Part shown: piece by piece, positions 43,706 through 52,209 of the stretch
Layout of the letters: each line of letters starts with the position of its first letter
Numbering within the stretch: position 1 is the stretch's first letter
Assembly (NCBI GenBank): GCA_035499555.1
Contig: DATJYO010000075.1
Span: 1 to 64,000 of the forward strand
Source: Bog-159 sp035499555
GTDB taxonomy: Bacteria > Acidobacteriota > Terriglobia > Bryobacterales > Bryobacteraceae
Length of the DNA stretch: 64,000 nucleotides
Reading direction: 5' to 3'
Made by a program: the position numbers and the translations under genes
Notes under the pieces: generated by a model
Told to the model about the DNA's origin: nothing
Databases searched by the model: none
The model's input: only the letters and a program-made list of their open reading frames with translations

Positions 43706-46700
43706 TCACATTCCCTGGCCTGTGACTGCCACGATCTGCGGGCTGCCGGGCGCATTGTGCGTCACGGTGACGGCGCCGCCGATCGTTCCCGCGGCCGCCG
43801 GCGTGAACGTCACCTGGAAGCTGCAACTTCCCATGGCGGGCACGGTGGCGCCGCACGGCGTCGGGCCACCGCTGGCAACCTGGTAACTGCCGCTGGCGAA
43901 GAGACCCGTCAGGGTGAGCGCGGCGGATTGATGATTGGTCAGGGTGACGGTCTGTGGCGCGCTGGCCGTGCCCACGGCTTGCGCAGGGAACGTGAGGCTG
44001 GCGGGAGCGAGAGTCACGGCCAGCGTGCCGGTACCGCTGAGATCGTAAATCACGGGCGTGGCACTGCCGCCGATGGCGATGGCTACGCTTCCCTTGATGG
44101 CGCCGGTGACCGACGGTGTGAATGAAGTTTTGAACGTACAACTGGCGTGTGACGCCAAGGAGCCCCCGCAGGGTGCGGTTCCCGCGCCGGCCGCAGAGAA
44201 GTCGGCTGAGGCGGCGAGAGACTTGATCGTCAGGGCGGCGGAGCCGGGATTGGTAACGGTTACAGTTTGCGCGCCGCTGGTCGTGCCGGTGGCCCGCCCG
44301 CCGAAGGTCAGGCTTAGAGGGCTGAAAGTCAGCCTGGCGGCGGATCCGCCGGAGCCGCTACCGGAAAGGGACGCAACCAGCGTAGGCAGCGGGGTGCTGC
44401 TTACCGAGGCCGATCCGCTAATAGCGCCATTCTGCGTGGGCGAGAAGGTCACGGCGATGGTGCAGGACGCCTTGCCGGCCAGCGATGCTCCGCAGGGCGA
44501 AGCAGCGCCTCCGGCAGCGGTGAATCCTGCGCTCGCCGAGAAAGCCAGGCTGGCCGCCGCCGCCTGGTTATTAGTCAGGGTGAGCGTCTGTGCCGCGCTG
44601 GTTGTACCGACGGCAACTGTTCCGAAGGCGAGCGAAACCGGCTTGACGGCCAACGGGATCAAGCCGGTGCCCGACAGCGTCACCACCTGGGGCGAGTCGA
44701 TAGCGTTATCGGCGATGGTTATAGCTCCGTTAACGGATCCCGCCACAGAAGGAGTGAATGCCACCTTGATGACGCATGCGGACGCCGGCGCCAAACTCGC
44801 GGGGCACGTGTTGGTTTGGCTGTAGTCGCCGCTCGCCGTGATGCCGGAGATGGTCAGGGAGGCAGTCCCCGAGTTAGTGACCTTGACACTCTTGACGGCG
44901 GTGCTCGAACCCAGGACCGCGGAACCGAGGCTAAGGCTGGCCGGCGAGAGTGTTACGGCCGGTGACGCATTAGTATTGGTTAGAGTGAAATTGGCCGGGG
45001 CTGTCACTCCGCTGGCGCTCGCGGCTACGGCGTAAGTTCCGGTGTTGCCGTTGGCGGCTGGAACCGGCGAGGTGGCATTTCCCGAACTGTCGGTAACCGC
45101 GGTCGCCGACGTCAAACCCGCGAAAGTGGCGCCGGCGCCCGCAGTGGGAGCGGTGAATGTCACGGTCACGCCTGGCAGCGGATTCGTTCCACTGTCAGTC
45201 ACTTGGGCCACCAGTGGGGCGCCGAACGGCTGATTCACTCCGGTCGTCTGGCCGGAGCCGGACACTACCAGAATATTGGCGGGGAGGATTTTAGGCTCGA
45301 CACTGAAGGCGATGCCCTGGATCGGGCTGATGACCGAAGAACTCTGATTGAAGGTGCTTCCCTGAACGGTGGCTCCATCGCCCGAAACTGCGTAGGCATA
45401 CAGGTAGTGAATGCCGCCGGTCAACGAGCTAAGGGTCAGGCTGGCTTTGGCGGGATTGGCGCCCGCCTTGGTCGCCGGACTTGCAGGCTGCCAGCCGTTC
45501 TGCCAGCCGTCGAGCTGATAAAAAATCCGCTGGGGCACCATGGCGGCGTTACTATAGCTGCTCTGTGCGGAAATGGAGAACGTCGCAGACGTTCCGCTGG
45601 TGCGATACAGGGGAGTGGTTGCAATCGTATTGGAGTCCGGCACTCCCTTCAGCGTGATCGCAATCGGCACCTGGCCGCTCGCAGGGACGGTCGGCGTGGG
45701 GAAGAACAACGCCGACGCCCGGGAACCGGTTACGGATGAATACCCCGCAGCGCTTACGATGTTCAGGACCGGATCCAGGGCCAGCGCATCCGAGCCGCCG
45801 GTGGAGGTGGCGTGGGAACCGTCGGTGTATACGATTTCAGTGGCCTCGGTGGCGCCGTCGATGACGGTCACGTAATTGTAATTGGTGCCCGCCACGTAGA
45901 TGAGATTTGCCAGAGGATTGACGGTCACGGCCGCCGGCCCGCGCGTGGTTGGCACGTCGGCGAGCAATGCATAGGTCGCCCCGTCATAGACCAGGGTGTG
46001 ACCGGAACCGTCGGCCCCATTGTTGGCGATAACATAAACCTTGTTGGTTCGCGGATTGACCGCGATGCCATTCACGCTATAAAGAGTACTGAAGCTGCCA
46101 GCCACCTGATTGGTGGCTCCGTCGACGACTTTCACCACCTGCGGGGAGGAGGTTTGCGTTACGACGAAGATCTGGTTGGTGGCGGAATTCACCGCCAGAT
46201 ATACCGCTCCGGGAAGCGGTACGGAGGTGAGCTGGTTAGAAGCCTCGTCGACCACGTCGACCGTTGACGCGCTGTAGCACGGAATATAGATCCGGCTGGT
46301 GGCCGGGTTGGCCGTCAGCGCAGCGGATCCGCAGGGACCGGTTGCCAGCGTGCCAATGACGCCGGCGGTGTGACCGTCGATCACGTAGAGATTACTCAGA
46401 GACGTGTCCGTAACGTAAATGCGATTGGTTGCCGGGTTGACGAGGACGGAATTTGGACCTGCGTTCTTGGGTAGCCCGGTGACCGAAGATACTGCGTCGG
46501 TGCCGCCGTCGACCACCGATATGGTGCCGTCGCCCCGGTTCGGAACATAGATCTTGTTCGTGACCGGATCCACGGCGACACCGCCCGGATCAGCGCCCAC
46601 CGGGATTGTGCTGGTCAGCAGGAACCCATTCAAATCCGTTTGAGTCTCCGAAACGGCAGTGAGTGTCTGGTAGATAGGACTTACAAAATAGAGGGTATTG

Positions 46701-47911
46701 GTTACGGGATTCACATCCATCGCAGTGGCCTGCATATTGACCGTGGGCGGAGTTGTGATCAGTGTGTGCACGGTGCCGTCCATCACGGTCAGGGCATTGT
46801 TCTGCGGATTGGTGATGAAGCTGCGATGAGTCACAGGGTCGACGGCAATCGCGAAAGGATTGTCGATGATGAAGTAGTCGTAGATGAAAATGAAGGGATC
46901 CAGATTGAGATCCAGCGCCATGGCATCGTTGAAATGCGAAGCGATGTCGAGCTGCACCGCGACGGAATCGAAAGCGATGGCATCCGCGGTCAAGACCGGC
47001 AGCACGTACTCGCCGGGGCCGCTGCCGGAGACTGGCGGCCACAAGTCCAGTTTGGGGTCGCCCGCATCCCCCGTGAACATGCCCCAGACCCCCGGGCTGG
47101 AGGCAACCGAAAATGGAGCCGAGTAACCGCTGTAGGTGGTAGTGGCGTAGCCGCCGGCGCCCTCAATTCGAGTGATGGTTCCGGCGGTCTGGCTGAGAAC
47201 TACCGCGCTGTCCGTGGCGGGGTCGACGGCGATGGCATAGAGTTGCGGCCCGAGGCCGCCCACCGTTTTGGTGCCGTTGTTATTGGCGGTGTCGATCACG
47301 GTGACGGTACCGGCGTCATAGCTGGCGATATAGAGCTTGTGATTGGCGTAATTGAGCGCCATCGCCTGGGGACGGCTTCCGGCGCTGAGGGTGGCGGTGA
47401 CCGTGTTCTTACTACCGCTGACCACGCTCACGGTTCCATCGGCGTTGTTGGCCACGTAGATGGTATTCGTGCCGGCGTCAACGACCACGGCATCCGGCGC
47501 GGATTCCACGGTGACGTTCGCAAGCACGCGGTCCTCGGCTCCATCGATCACAGTGAGCAGGCTGGAACCGAGATTGGCCACGTAGATACGGTTGGTGGTG
47601 GGATTCACGGCCAGCGCATGCGAGCCGATTCCGATGGGCAGGGTGGCGATCACCCGCAGCGCGACGCCATCCAAAACGGAGAGAGTCAGATCGCCCTCGT
47701 TAGCGACGTAGACCTTGTGCGTCGCGGGATTGACCGCTACAACGGATGGGGATTGGCCGGTCGGAACGGTGCCCACAATCATGCTCGGCGGAGCATACAG
47801 GCTGGGAGCCGCCTGCGCGGCGGCGGGGAGCCAGGCGGAGAAGGCCAGTAAAGGCACCCAGCAGGATACGGCAATGCCGCGGCGAAGATCATGATTTGTG
47901 GAATTCGTCAT
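43706..47911 (-). CDS. Giant secreted YVTN beta-propeller protein with choice-of-anchor-D repeats
   Basis: 1401 residues. A signal peptide (PLLAFSAWLPAAAQA) leads to many YVTN-type blades in roughly residues 40-720 (NKVYVTD-type: VNPATHKVYVANEG, VDPVTNKIYVPNRG). An Ig-like beta region follows, then four ASH/choice-of-anchor-D repeats near the C-terminus (LSPASLSLGSAVLGSSTA, VKPVSLAFGTVAVGTTSA, FSPLSLTFGGRATGTTSG, LAPASLTFPAQAVGTASA). Extracellular binding or structural role. GGGAG lies 2 bases before the ATG. No catalytic site is visible. Confidence 0.88.
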   Translation of the reverse strand: MTNSTNHDLRRGIAVSCWVPLLAFSAWLPAAAQAAPSLYAPPSMIVGTVPTGQSPSVVAVNPATHKVYVANEGDLTLSVLDGVALRVIATLPIGIGSHALAVNPTTNRIYVANLGSSLLTVIDGAEDRVLANVTVESAPDAVVVDAGTNTIYVANNADGTVSVVSGSKNTVTATLSAGSRPQAMALNYANHKLYIASYDAGTVTVIDTANNNGTKTVGGLGPQLYAIAVDPATDSAVVLSQTAGTITRIEGAGGYATTTYSGYSAPFSVASSPGVWGMFTGDAGDPKLDLWPPVSGSGPGEYVLPVLTADAIAFDSVAVQLDIASHFNDAMALDLNLDPFIFIYDYFIIDNPFAIAVDPVTHRSFITNPQNNALTVMDGTVHTLITTPPTVNMQATAMDVNPVTNTLYFVSPIYQTLTAVSETQTDLNGFLLTSTIPVGADPGGVAVDPVTNKIYVPNRGDGTISVVDGGTDAVSSVTGLPKNAGPNSVLVNPATNRIYVTDTSLSNLYVIDGHTAGVIGTLATGPCGSAALTANPATSRIYIPCYSASTVDVVDEASNQLTSVPLPGAVYLAVNSATNQIFVVTQTSSPQVVKVVDGATNQVAGSFSTLYSVNGIAVNPRTNKVYVIANNGADGSGHTLVYDGATYALLADVPTTRGPAAVTVNPLANLIYVAGTNYNYVTVIDGATEATEIVYTDGSHATSTGGSDALALDPVLNIVSAAGYSSVTGSRASALFFPTPTVPASGQVPIAITLKGVPDSNTIATTPLYRTSGTSATFSISAQSSYSNAAMVPQRIFYQLDGWQNGWQPASPATKAGANPAKASLTLSSLTGGIHYLYAYAVSGDGATVQGSTFNQSSSVISPIQGIAFSVEPKILPANILVVSGSGQTTGVNQPFGAPLVAQVTDSGTNPLPGVTVTFTAPTAGAGATFAGLTSATAVTDSSGNATSPVPAANGNTGTYAVAASASGVTAPANFTLTNTNASPAVTLSPASLSLGSAVLGSSTAVKSVKVTNSGTASLTISGITASGDYSQTNTCPASLAPASACVIKVAFTPSVAGSVNGAITIADNAIDSPQVVTLSGTGLIPLAVKPVSLAFGTVAVGTTSAAQTLTLTNNQAAAASLAFSASAGFTAAGGAASPCGASLAGKASCTIAVTFSPTQNGAISGSASVSSTPLPTLVASLSGSGSGGSAARLTFSPLSLTFGGRATGTTSGAQTVTVTNPGSAALTIKSLAASADFSAAGAGTAPCGGSLASHASCTFKTSFTPSVTGAIKGSVAIAIGGSATPVIYDLSGTGTLAVTLAPASLTFPAQAVGTASAPQTVTLTNHQSAALTLTGLFASGSYQVASGGPTPCGATVPAMGSCSFQVTFTPAAAGTIGGAVTVTHNAPGSPQIVAVTGQGM

Positions 47912-48046
47912 AACTCCCTATTTTGCCGATTTAGTGGGCGTTGTGTGGGGGAGCCAACGGTCTTCCGGTCCACGAGCAGCCACGATGCCTGGTGTGGCTG
48001 GCGGACCCGCCGCGGACCTGCGCGAGGGAGTCCGAATCCGGCCCCC

Positions 48047-48292
48047 TCAAACCTCGCGCCCGCAAGCCGCGCAGAACCGCGCACCCGTCCCGACTGGCTT
48101 TCCGCAATGCGGACAGAAACCTCCCGGAGGATTCGGCGGCATGTCGCGCGACGGAGTCGGGTTGACTTTCCCCCGGTTCACCAGGAAGTAAACCAATGCC
48201 GCAATCAGAATGAGCGGTAGGAATAGGCCGGCCAGCCCGCCGAATGGCAGGCATCCAAGGCAACCCACGCCTCGCCACGTTCGCAGATGCAT
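48047..48292 (-). CDS. Small membrane protein with zinc ribbon
   Basis: 81 residues from the ATG at 48292 (GAGGAGG 11 bases upstream; an upstream ATG at 48322 is possible but has none). One hydrophobic span (GLAGLFLPLILIAALVYFLV) near residues 18-37 and a C-terminal zinc ribbon with CPHC and CAAC (PPGGFCPHCGKPVGTGARFCAACG). Such small anchored zinc ribbons are common and have unknown roles. The gene lies 135 bp downstream (same strand) of the YVTN gene's start; both are minus-strand. Confidence 0.65.
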   Translation of the reverse strand: MHLRTWRGVGCLGCLPFGGLAGLFLPLILIAALVYFLVNRGKVNPTPSRDMPPNPPGGFCPHCGKPVGTGARFCAACGREV

Positions 48293-48729
48293 CGAGGAAC
48301 AGACCTCCTCAAGACCACGCATTGTATCAAAGAAGCCATGGCGATCCGCCCGCCGCCGTACCGCGTGCTCGCGCGGCGCCCGTTCATGCCGTGTGTGCGT
48401 TGGCTACCGGAGAACTGCGCTCGCCGCCAATCCGCGCGTCTTTCGCCGCCGGTAGGGCCGTCCGGGCGGGCGCCGACAAATTTGTGTATGACCCGATAGG
48501 AAGCCGGTCTTCAGTCAGTTGCCGGCGTCTGTGACATGAAGCCGGATCTCCTGGGAACCGGGCAGGATCGGGTCGACCTTGGCCGCACTGCCAAAACTGC
48601 CGCGTTCTCCCCTGCAATTTGGCGCGCGGCGTGCTCTTCAGCCACGTTGCCAGAAACAGTCGAAGGAAGAGTGGGGTCCTGCCAGGGCCGACGCGGATCC
48701 ATACGGCCGGCCCCACAGTCAGGAGAATC
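48293..48729. other. 437-bp intergenic region before first MscS gene
   Basis: Divergent gap between the zinc-ribbon gene and the MscS gene at 48730. It ends with the AGGAGA ribosome-binding site (48721-48726). Longer reading frames reaching into it (e.g., from 48619) have no ribosome-binding site. No terminator, RNA or repeat that I could pick out. Confidence 0.45.
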
Positions 48730-49836
48730 ATGGATATCTGGAAGATCGATTGGGGGAATTTCCTGTGGTCGATAGGAATCGCGGTAGTTGCGGTCGCGGT
48801 GGCGCGCGCAATCCACCTCGCCGTTTATTATGCGCTCCGGAAGCTCGCGGGGCGGACGCAGAACATAACCGATCAGGCGCTGGTAGGACGTACGGATCGC
48901 CCGGCGGCGCTGATTCTACCTCTGACGGCACTGTTGATCGTGACGCCGGGCCTGCCCCTGCCTGAAGCATGGAAGGAGCCGCTGCGGCATCTTCTGGTCA
49001 TCGCCATCATCGGCGCGGCAGCCTGGATGGCGGTTGCGCTGATCGACGTCGGAGGAGACTACCTGGCAGGCCGGTATCGCGTGGACATCAGCGACAACCT
49101 CACCGCGCGCCGCATCCGCACACAGTTCGGAGTTCTCCGGCGGATCGGGTTGATCGCAGTCTGTGTAGTGGCGGCCGCCGCCACGCTGATGACATTTCCC
49201 AGCGTGTGGAACATTGGCGCCAGTCTGTTTGCGTCGGCGGGAGTGGTGGGGCTGGTGGTTGGCATGGCCGCCCGGCCCGCGTTGTCGAATCTGCTGGCCG
49301 GTATCCAGATCGCGATGACGGAGCCGATTCGCATCGAGGACGTGGTGATCGTGGAAGGCGAGTGGGGTTGGATCGAAGAGATCGGCAGCACCTTCGTGGT
49401 GGTGCGCATCTGGGACTTGCGCAGACTGGTGGTGCCCCTGTCCTATTTCATTGAGCATCCGTTCCAGAACTGGACGCGCATCTCCGCCGAGCTGCTGGGC
49501 ACCGTGTTTGTCTATACCGACTATTCCGTGCCGGTGGAGGAGGTACGGCAAGAGCTGCGGCGGATCCTGGAGTCGTCCGGCATGTGGGACGGCAAATCGT
49601 GCGGCCTGCAAGTGACCAACGCCACCGACCACGTTGTGGAGATGCGCGCACTGATGAGCGCTCCCAACTCCGGGACAGCCTGGGACCTGCGCTGTTACGT
49701 GCGTGAGAAACTCATCGGTTTCCTGCAGCGGAAGTACCCGGAAAGCCTGCCCCGAACCAGGGCCGAAGTGCAATTGGACCGCCGCCGCACGGTTCCCACC
49801 GAGTCACCGGCACCGGGGGCCGTTTCCGGGAGGTGA
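48730..49836 (+). CDS. MscS-family mechanosensitive channel, first of three
   Basis: 368 residues from the ATG at 48730. Four hydrophobic segments (about 10-30, 55-75, 90-110, 145-165) precede the MscS pore helix (SAGVVGLVVGMAARPALSNLLAGIQIAM) and a beta domain (IRIEDVVIVEGEWGWIEEI) with the conserved R/P-rich vestibule. In MscS, these helices gate the pore under membrane tension and release solutes on hypo-osmotic shock. The sequence has E. coli MscS-like G/A packing residues. It is followed by a nitrilase gene 62 bp away. Confidence 0.88.
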   Translation: MDIWKIDWGNFLWSIGIAVVAVAVARAIHLAVYYALRKLAGRTQNITDQALVGRTDRPAALILPLTALLIVTPGLPLPEAWKEPLRHLLVIAIIGAAAWMAVALIDVGGDYLAGRYRVDISDNLTARRIRTQFGVLRRIGLIAVCVVAAAATLMTFPSVWNIGASLFASAGVVGLVVGMAARPALSNLLAGIQIAMTEPIRIEDVVIVEGEWGWIEEIGSTFVVVRIWDLRRLVVPLSYFIEHPFQNWTRISAELLGTVFVYTDYSVPVEEVRQELRRILESSGMWDGKSCGLQVTNATDHVVEMRALMSAPNSGTAWDLRCYVREKLIGFLQRKYPESLPRTRAEVQLDRRRTVPTESPAPGAVSGR

Positions 49837-49898
49837 ACCACGCCCGAATCCCTATGGTCAACGAGCGCTGCTCCCGTGCGGTCTGAGCAGCGCCGGCA

Positions 49899-50834
49899 AT
49901 GCACATGGCTTCTGCCTATGAAATGATTGGGGGTATGAAGTTCGTGAAGGTTGCGGTGGTGCAAGCCGGCGGCATTCTCTTCGACGCCGAGGGGGCAATA
50001 GCGAAAGCCGAACGTTTGCTGGCCGAGGCGGCCGGAGCTGAACTTGTGGTATTTCCCGAGGCCTTCATCGGCGGATACCCCAAAGGCCAGGACTTCGGCG
50101 CGCGGGTGGGCGCGCGAACGCCCGAGGGCCGCAAGGCATTCCGGCTTTACTATGACGGGGCGATCGACGTTTCCGGTCCGGCCACCGTGCGGTTGGGCGA
50201 GGCGGCACGCGCCGCGAATGCGTGGGTGGTGATGGGCGTCGTCGAGCGCGATCAGGGCACCCTCTATTGCACTACACTGTTCCTGGCGCCCGACGGCCGT
50301 CTGGCCGGCAAGCACCGCAAGTTGATGCCTACGGCCATGGAGCGCCTGATTTGGGGTTTTGGCGATGGCTCTACGCTTCCCGTGATCGATGCGGGCTTCG
50401 GCAAAATCGGCGCCGTCATCTGCTGGGAGAATTACATGCCCTTGCTGCGAACCGCCATGTATCGCAAAGGCGTCCAGTTCTATTGTGCGCCGACCGTGGA
50501 CGACCGTGAGACCTGGCCCGGCTCGATGCGCCACATTGCGTTGGAAGGCCGCTGCTTCGTGCTGTCGGCTTGCCAGTATTGCCGGCCCGCCGGAGCGCCC
50601 GAAGGAGAATGGATTCGTGGAGGCAGCATCATTGTGAGCCCGCTGGGGCGGGTGCTGGCAGGTCCTTTCTACGAGGGTGAATGCATCCTGCGCGCCGAGG
50701 TGGACCCCGGCGAAATCACGGAAGGCAAATATGACCTTGACGTGGTGGGCCATTACGATCGGCCGGATGTTTTCCGCCTGGAAGTAAATGAACGCGGGTG
50801 GGCCGGTACAGAAGGATCTCCACAAGGACTGTGA
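49899..50834 (+). CDS. Nitrilase-family hydrolase
   Basis: 311 residues from the ATG at 49899; the first 12 residues may be non-coding since an ATG at 49935 begins right before the first beta strand (MKFVKVAVVQAGG). The catalytic triad is Glu54 (FPEAFIGGYP), Lys141 (KHRKLMPT) and Cys175 (ICWENYMPLLR). The sequence near the active Cys resembles aliphatic and arylacetonitrile nitrilases: nitrile to acid plus ammonia, or cyanide-type chemistry. The substrate is unresolved. Cytoplasmic. No partner in the window. Confidence 0.88.
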   Translation: MHMASAYEMIGGMKFVKVAVVQAGGILFDAEGAIAKAERLLAEAAGAELVVFPEAFIGGYPKGQDFGARVGARTPEGRKAFRLYYDGAIDVSGPATVRLGEAARAANAWVVMGVVERDQGTLYCTTLFLAPDGRLAGKHRKLMPTAMERLIWGFGDGSTLPVIDAGFGKIGAVICWENYMPLLRTAMYRKGVQFYCAPTVDDRETWPGSMRHIALEGRCFVLSACQYCRPAGAPEGEWIRGGSIIVSPLGRVLAGPFYEGECILRAEVDPGEITEGKYDLDVVGHYDRPDVFRLEVNERGWAGTEGSPQGL

Positions 50835-51013
50835 CGGCGTCTCCCGCGCGGCGTCGGAAGCCGGGCTGTCAGATTGAATCGGCAAGCGGCCGTGAAGACC
50901 TATCTCAATTACATCGGCGGCTCCGGCGCGTGCTCCGCGGATGCGATCCCCCCGGCTAGAGGTCCCGCATCGCCAGCGTCGGGCCTTTGACCTCTTCCGG
51001 TGTCCTATCCGGC

Positions 51014-52030
51014 TCACGCCCGCCCGTTCTGCAAGGGCGCCCGGGCGTCAACCGACAGCGGTATCGAAGTCGCAACGGACCGCACATGAATATCGCGTTG
51101 GGGAAACGGAATCTCAATGTTGTTTTCCGAAAACGCGCGGAAGATGGCGTAATACAGATTACTCTTGAGCACCAGGGGCGTGCGCAGGCTGTCTTCCGTC
51201 CACACCCGGAGCTCGAAATTCAGGCTGCTGTCGCCGAACCCCTGAAAGACGACATCCGGAGCGGGATCCATGAGTATGTCGGGTTGGGCTGTGGCGATGC
51301 GCAGCAGAAGGTCCCGCACAGCGGCCGGATCGCACGAGTAGGCGGTACCGAGGGGGACGCTGATGCGGACGCGGCGATCGTTGGCCGTCCAGTTCGTCAC
51401 GCGGTTGGAGATGAACTCCGCGTTCGGCACGATGATCACCACGTTGTCGTTGGTTCGCACCCAGGTGCTGCGCGCGCCGATGCGGACGATATCTCCACTG
51501 AGATCCCCCACCTCCACACGATCTCCGACTTTCACCGGGCGTTCGACCAGAAGAATCAGACCGGAGACGAAGTTGCTGAGAATGTTCTGCATCCCGAAGC
51601 CGACGCCGACTCCGATGATGCCGGTCAGAAAGGCCAGGCTCGACAGATTGATCCCCACCGATTGAAGTCCTACGATCAGGCCGAGGATGAATACCAGGTA
51701 CCCGGTTCCCGCGTCCAGTGCGTATTGCAGGCCGGGGTCGAGGGATGTGTGCGACAGAATTCGTTTCTGGAGAATCCTGCGGGCCGCGCGAGAGATGAAC
51801 ACCAGCAGAATCAGAAAAACGGCCGCCTTCAAGAGAAACATCGGACTGACCCGCAGGCCGCCAAGGGTGAGCAGCGGTGCGGTCCAGATTTTGACGGCAC
51901 GCTCGCCAAACACGCCGAAGATCCGCTGGATCTGCTCTTCTTGGGACACGTAGCTGACACCCAGGGCTATGGCCAGTAATGCCAGGATGACCCCTACGGA
52001 CTTCATGACTGGCTTCGTCAATCTCTCCAT
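51014..52030 (-). CDS. MscS-family mechanosensitive channel, second of three
   Basis: 338 residues from the ATG at 52030. Membrane helices near residues 10-30 (VGVILALLAIALGVSYV), 63-82 (LKAAVFLILLVF) and 105-125, then the pore helix IIGVGVGFGMQNILSNFVSGLILL and the beta domain (VGDRVEVGDLSGDIVRIGARSTWVRTNDNVVIIVPNAEF), which match MscS well. The C-terminal part has the typical alpha/beta vestibule. It faces away from the ATPase gene at 52210 across 179 bp, so the two might share a divergent promoter region. Solute-release role expected. Confidence 0.92.
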   Translation of the reverse strand: MERLTKPVMKSVGVILALLAIALGVSYVSQEEQIQRIFGVFGERAVKIWTAPLLTLGGLRVSPMFLLKAAVFLILLVFISRAARRILQKRILSHTSLDPGLQYALDAGTGYLVFILGLIVGLQSVGINLSSLAFLTGIIGVGVGFGMQNILSNFVSGLILLVERPVKVGDRVEVGDLSGDIVRIGARSTWVRTNDNVVIIVPNAEFISNRVTNWTANDRRVRISVPLGTAYSCDPAAVRDLLLRIATAQPDILMDPAPDVVFQGFGDSSLNFELRVWTEDSLRTPLVLKSNLYYAIFRAFSENNIEIPFPQRDIHVRSVATSIPLSVDARAPLQNGRA

Positions 52031-52209
52031 GAGAGAACTATACTCCGAAGCGCGAATCCCTCCGCGGGCAGGCACCGGCCGCCAAGGAGGACGGGCAGTC
52101 CCCAGCCCCCGGGAAGCTGCCGGCCCGGGTTCCAAAAACTCCCACGCCTGATTTATGTTTGAAATGAGGGCCGGCGATGCGAGGTTTGCCGGCGGATGCG
52201 GAGTCTTGA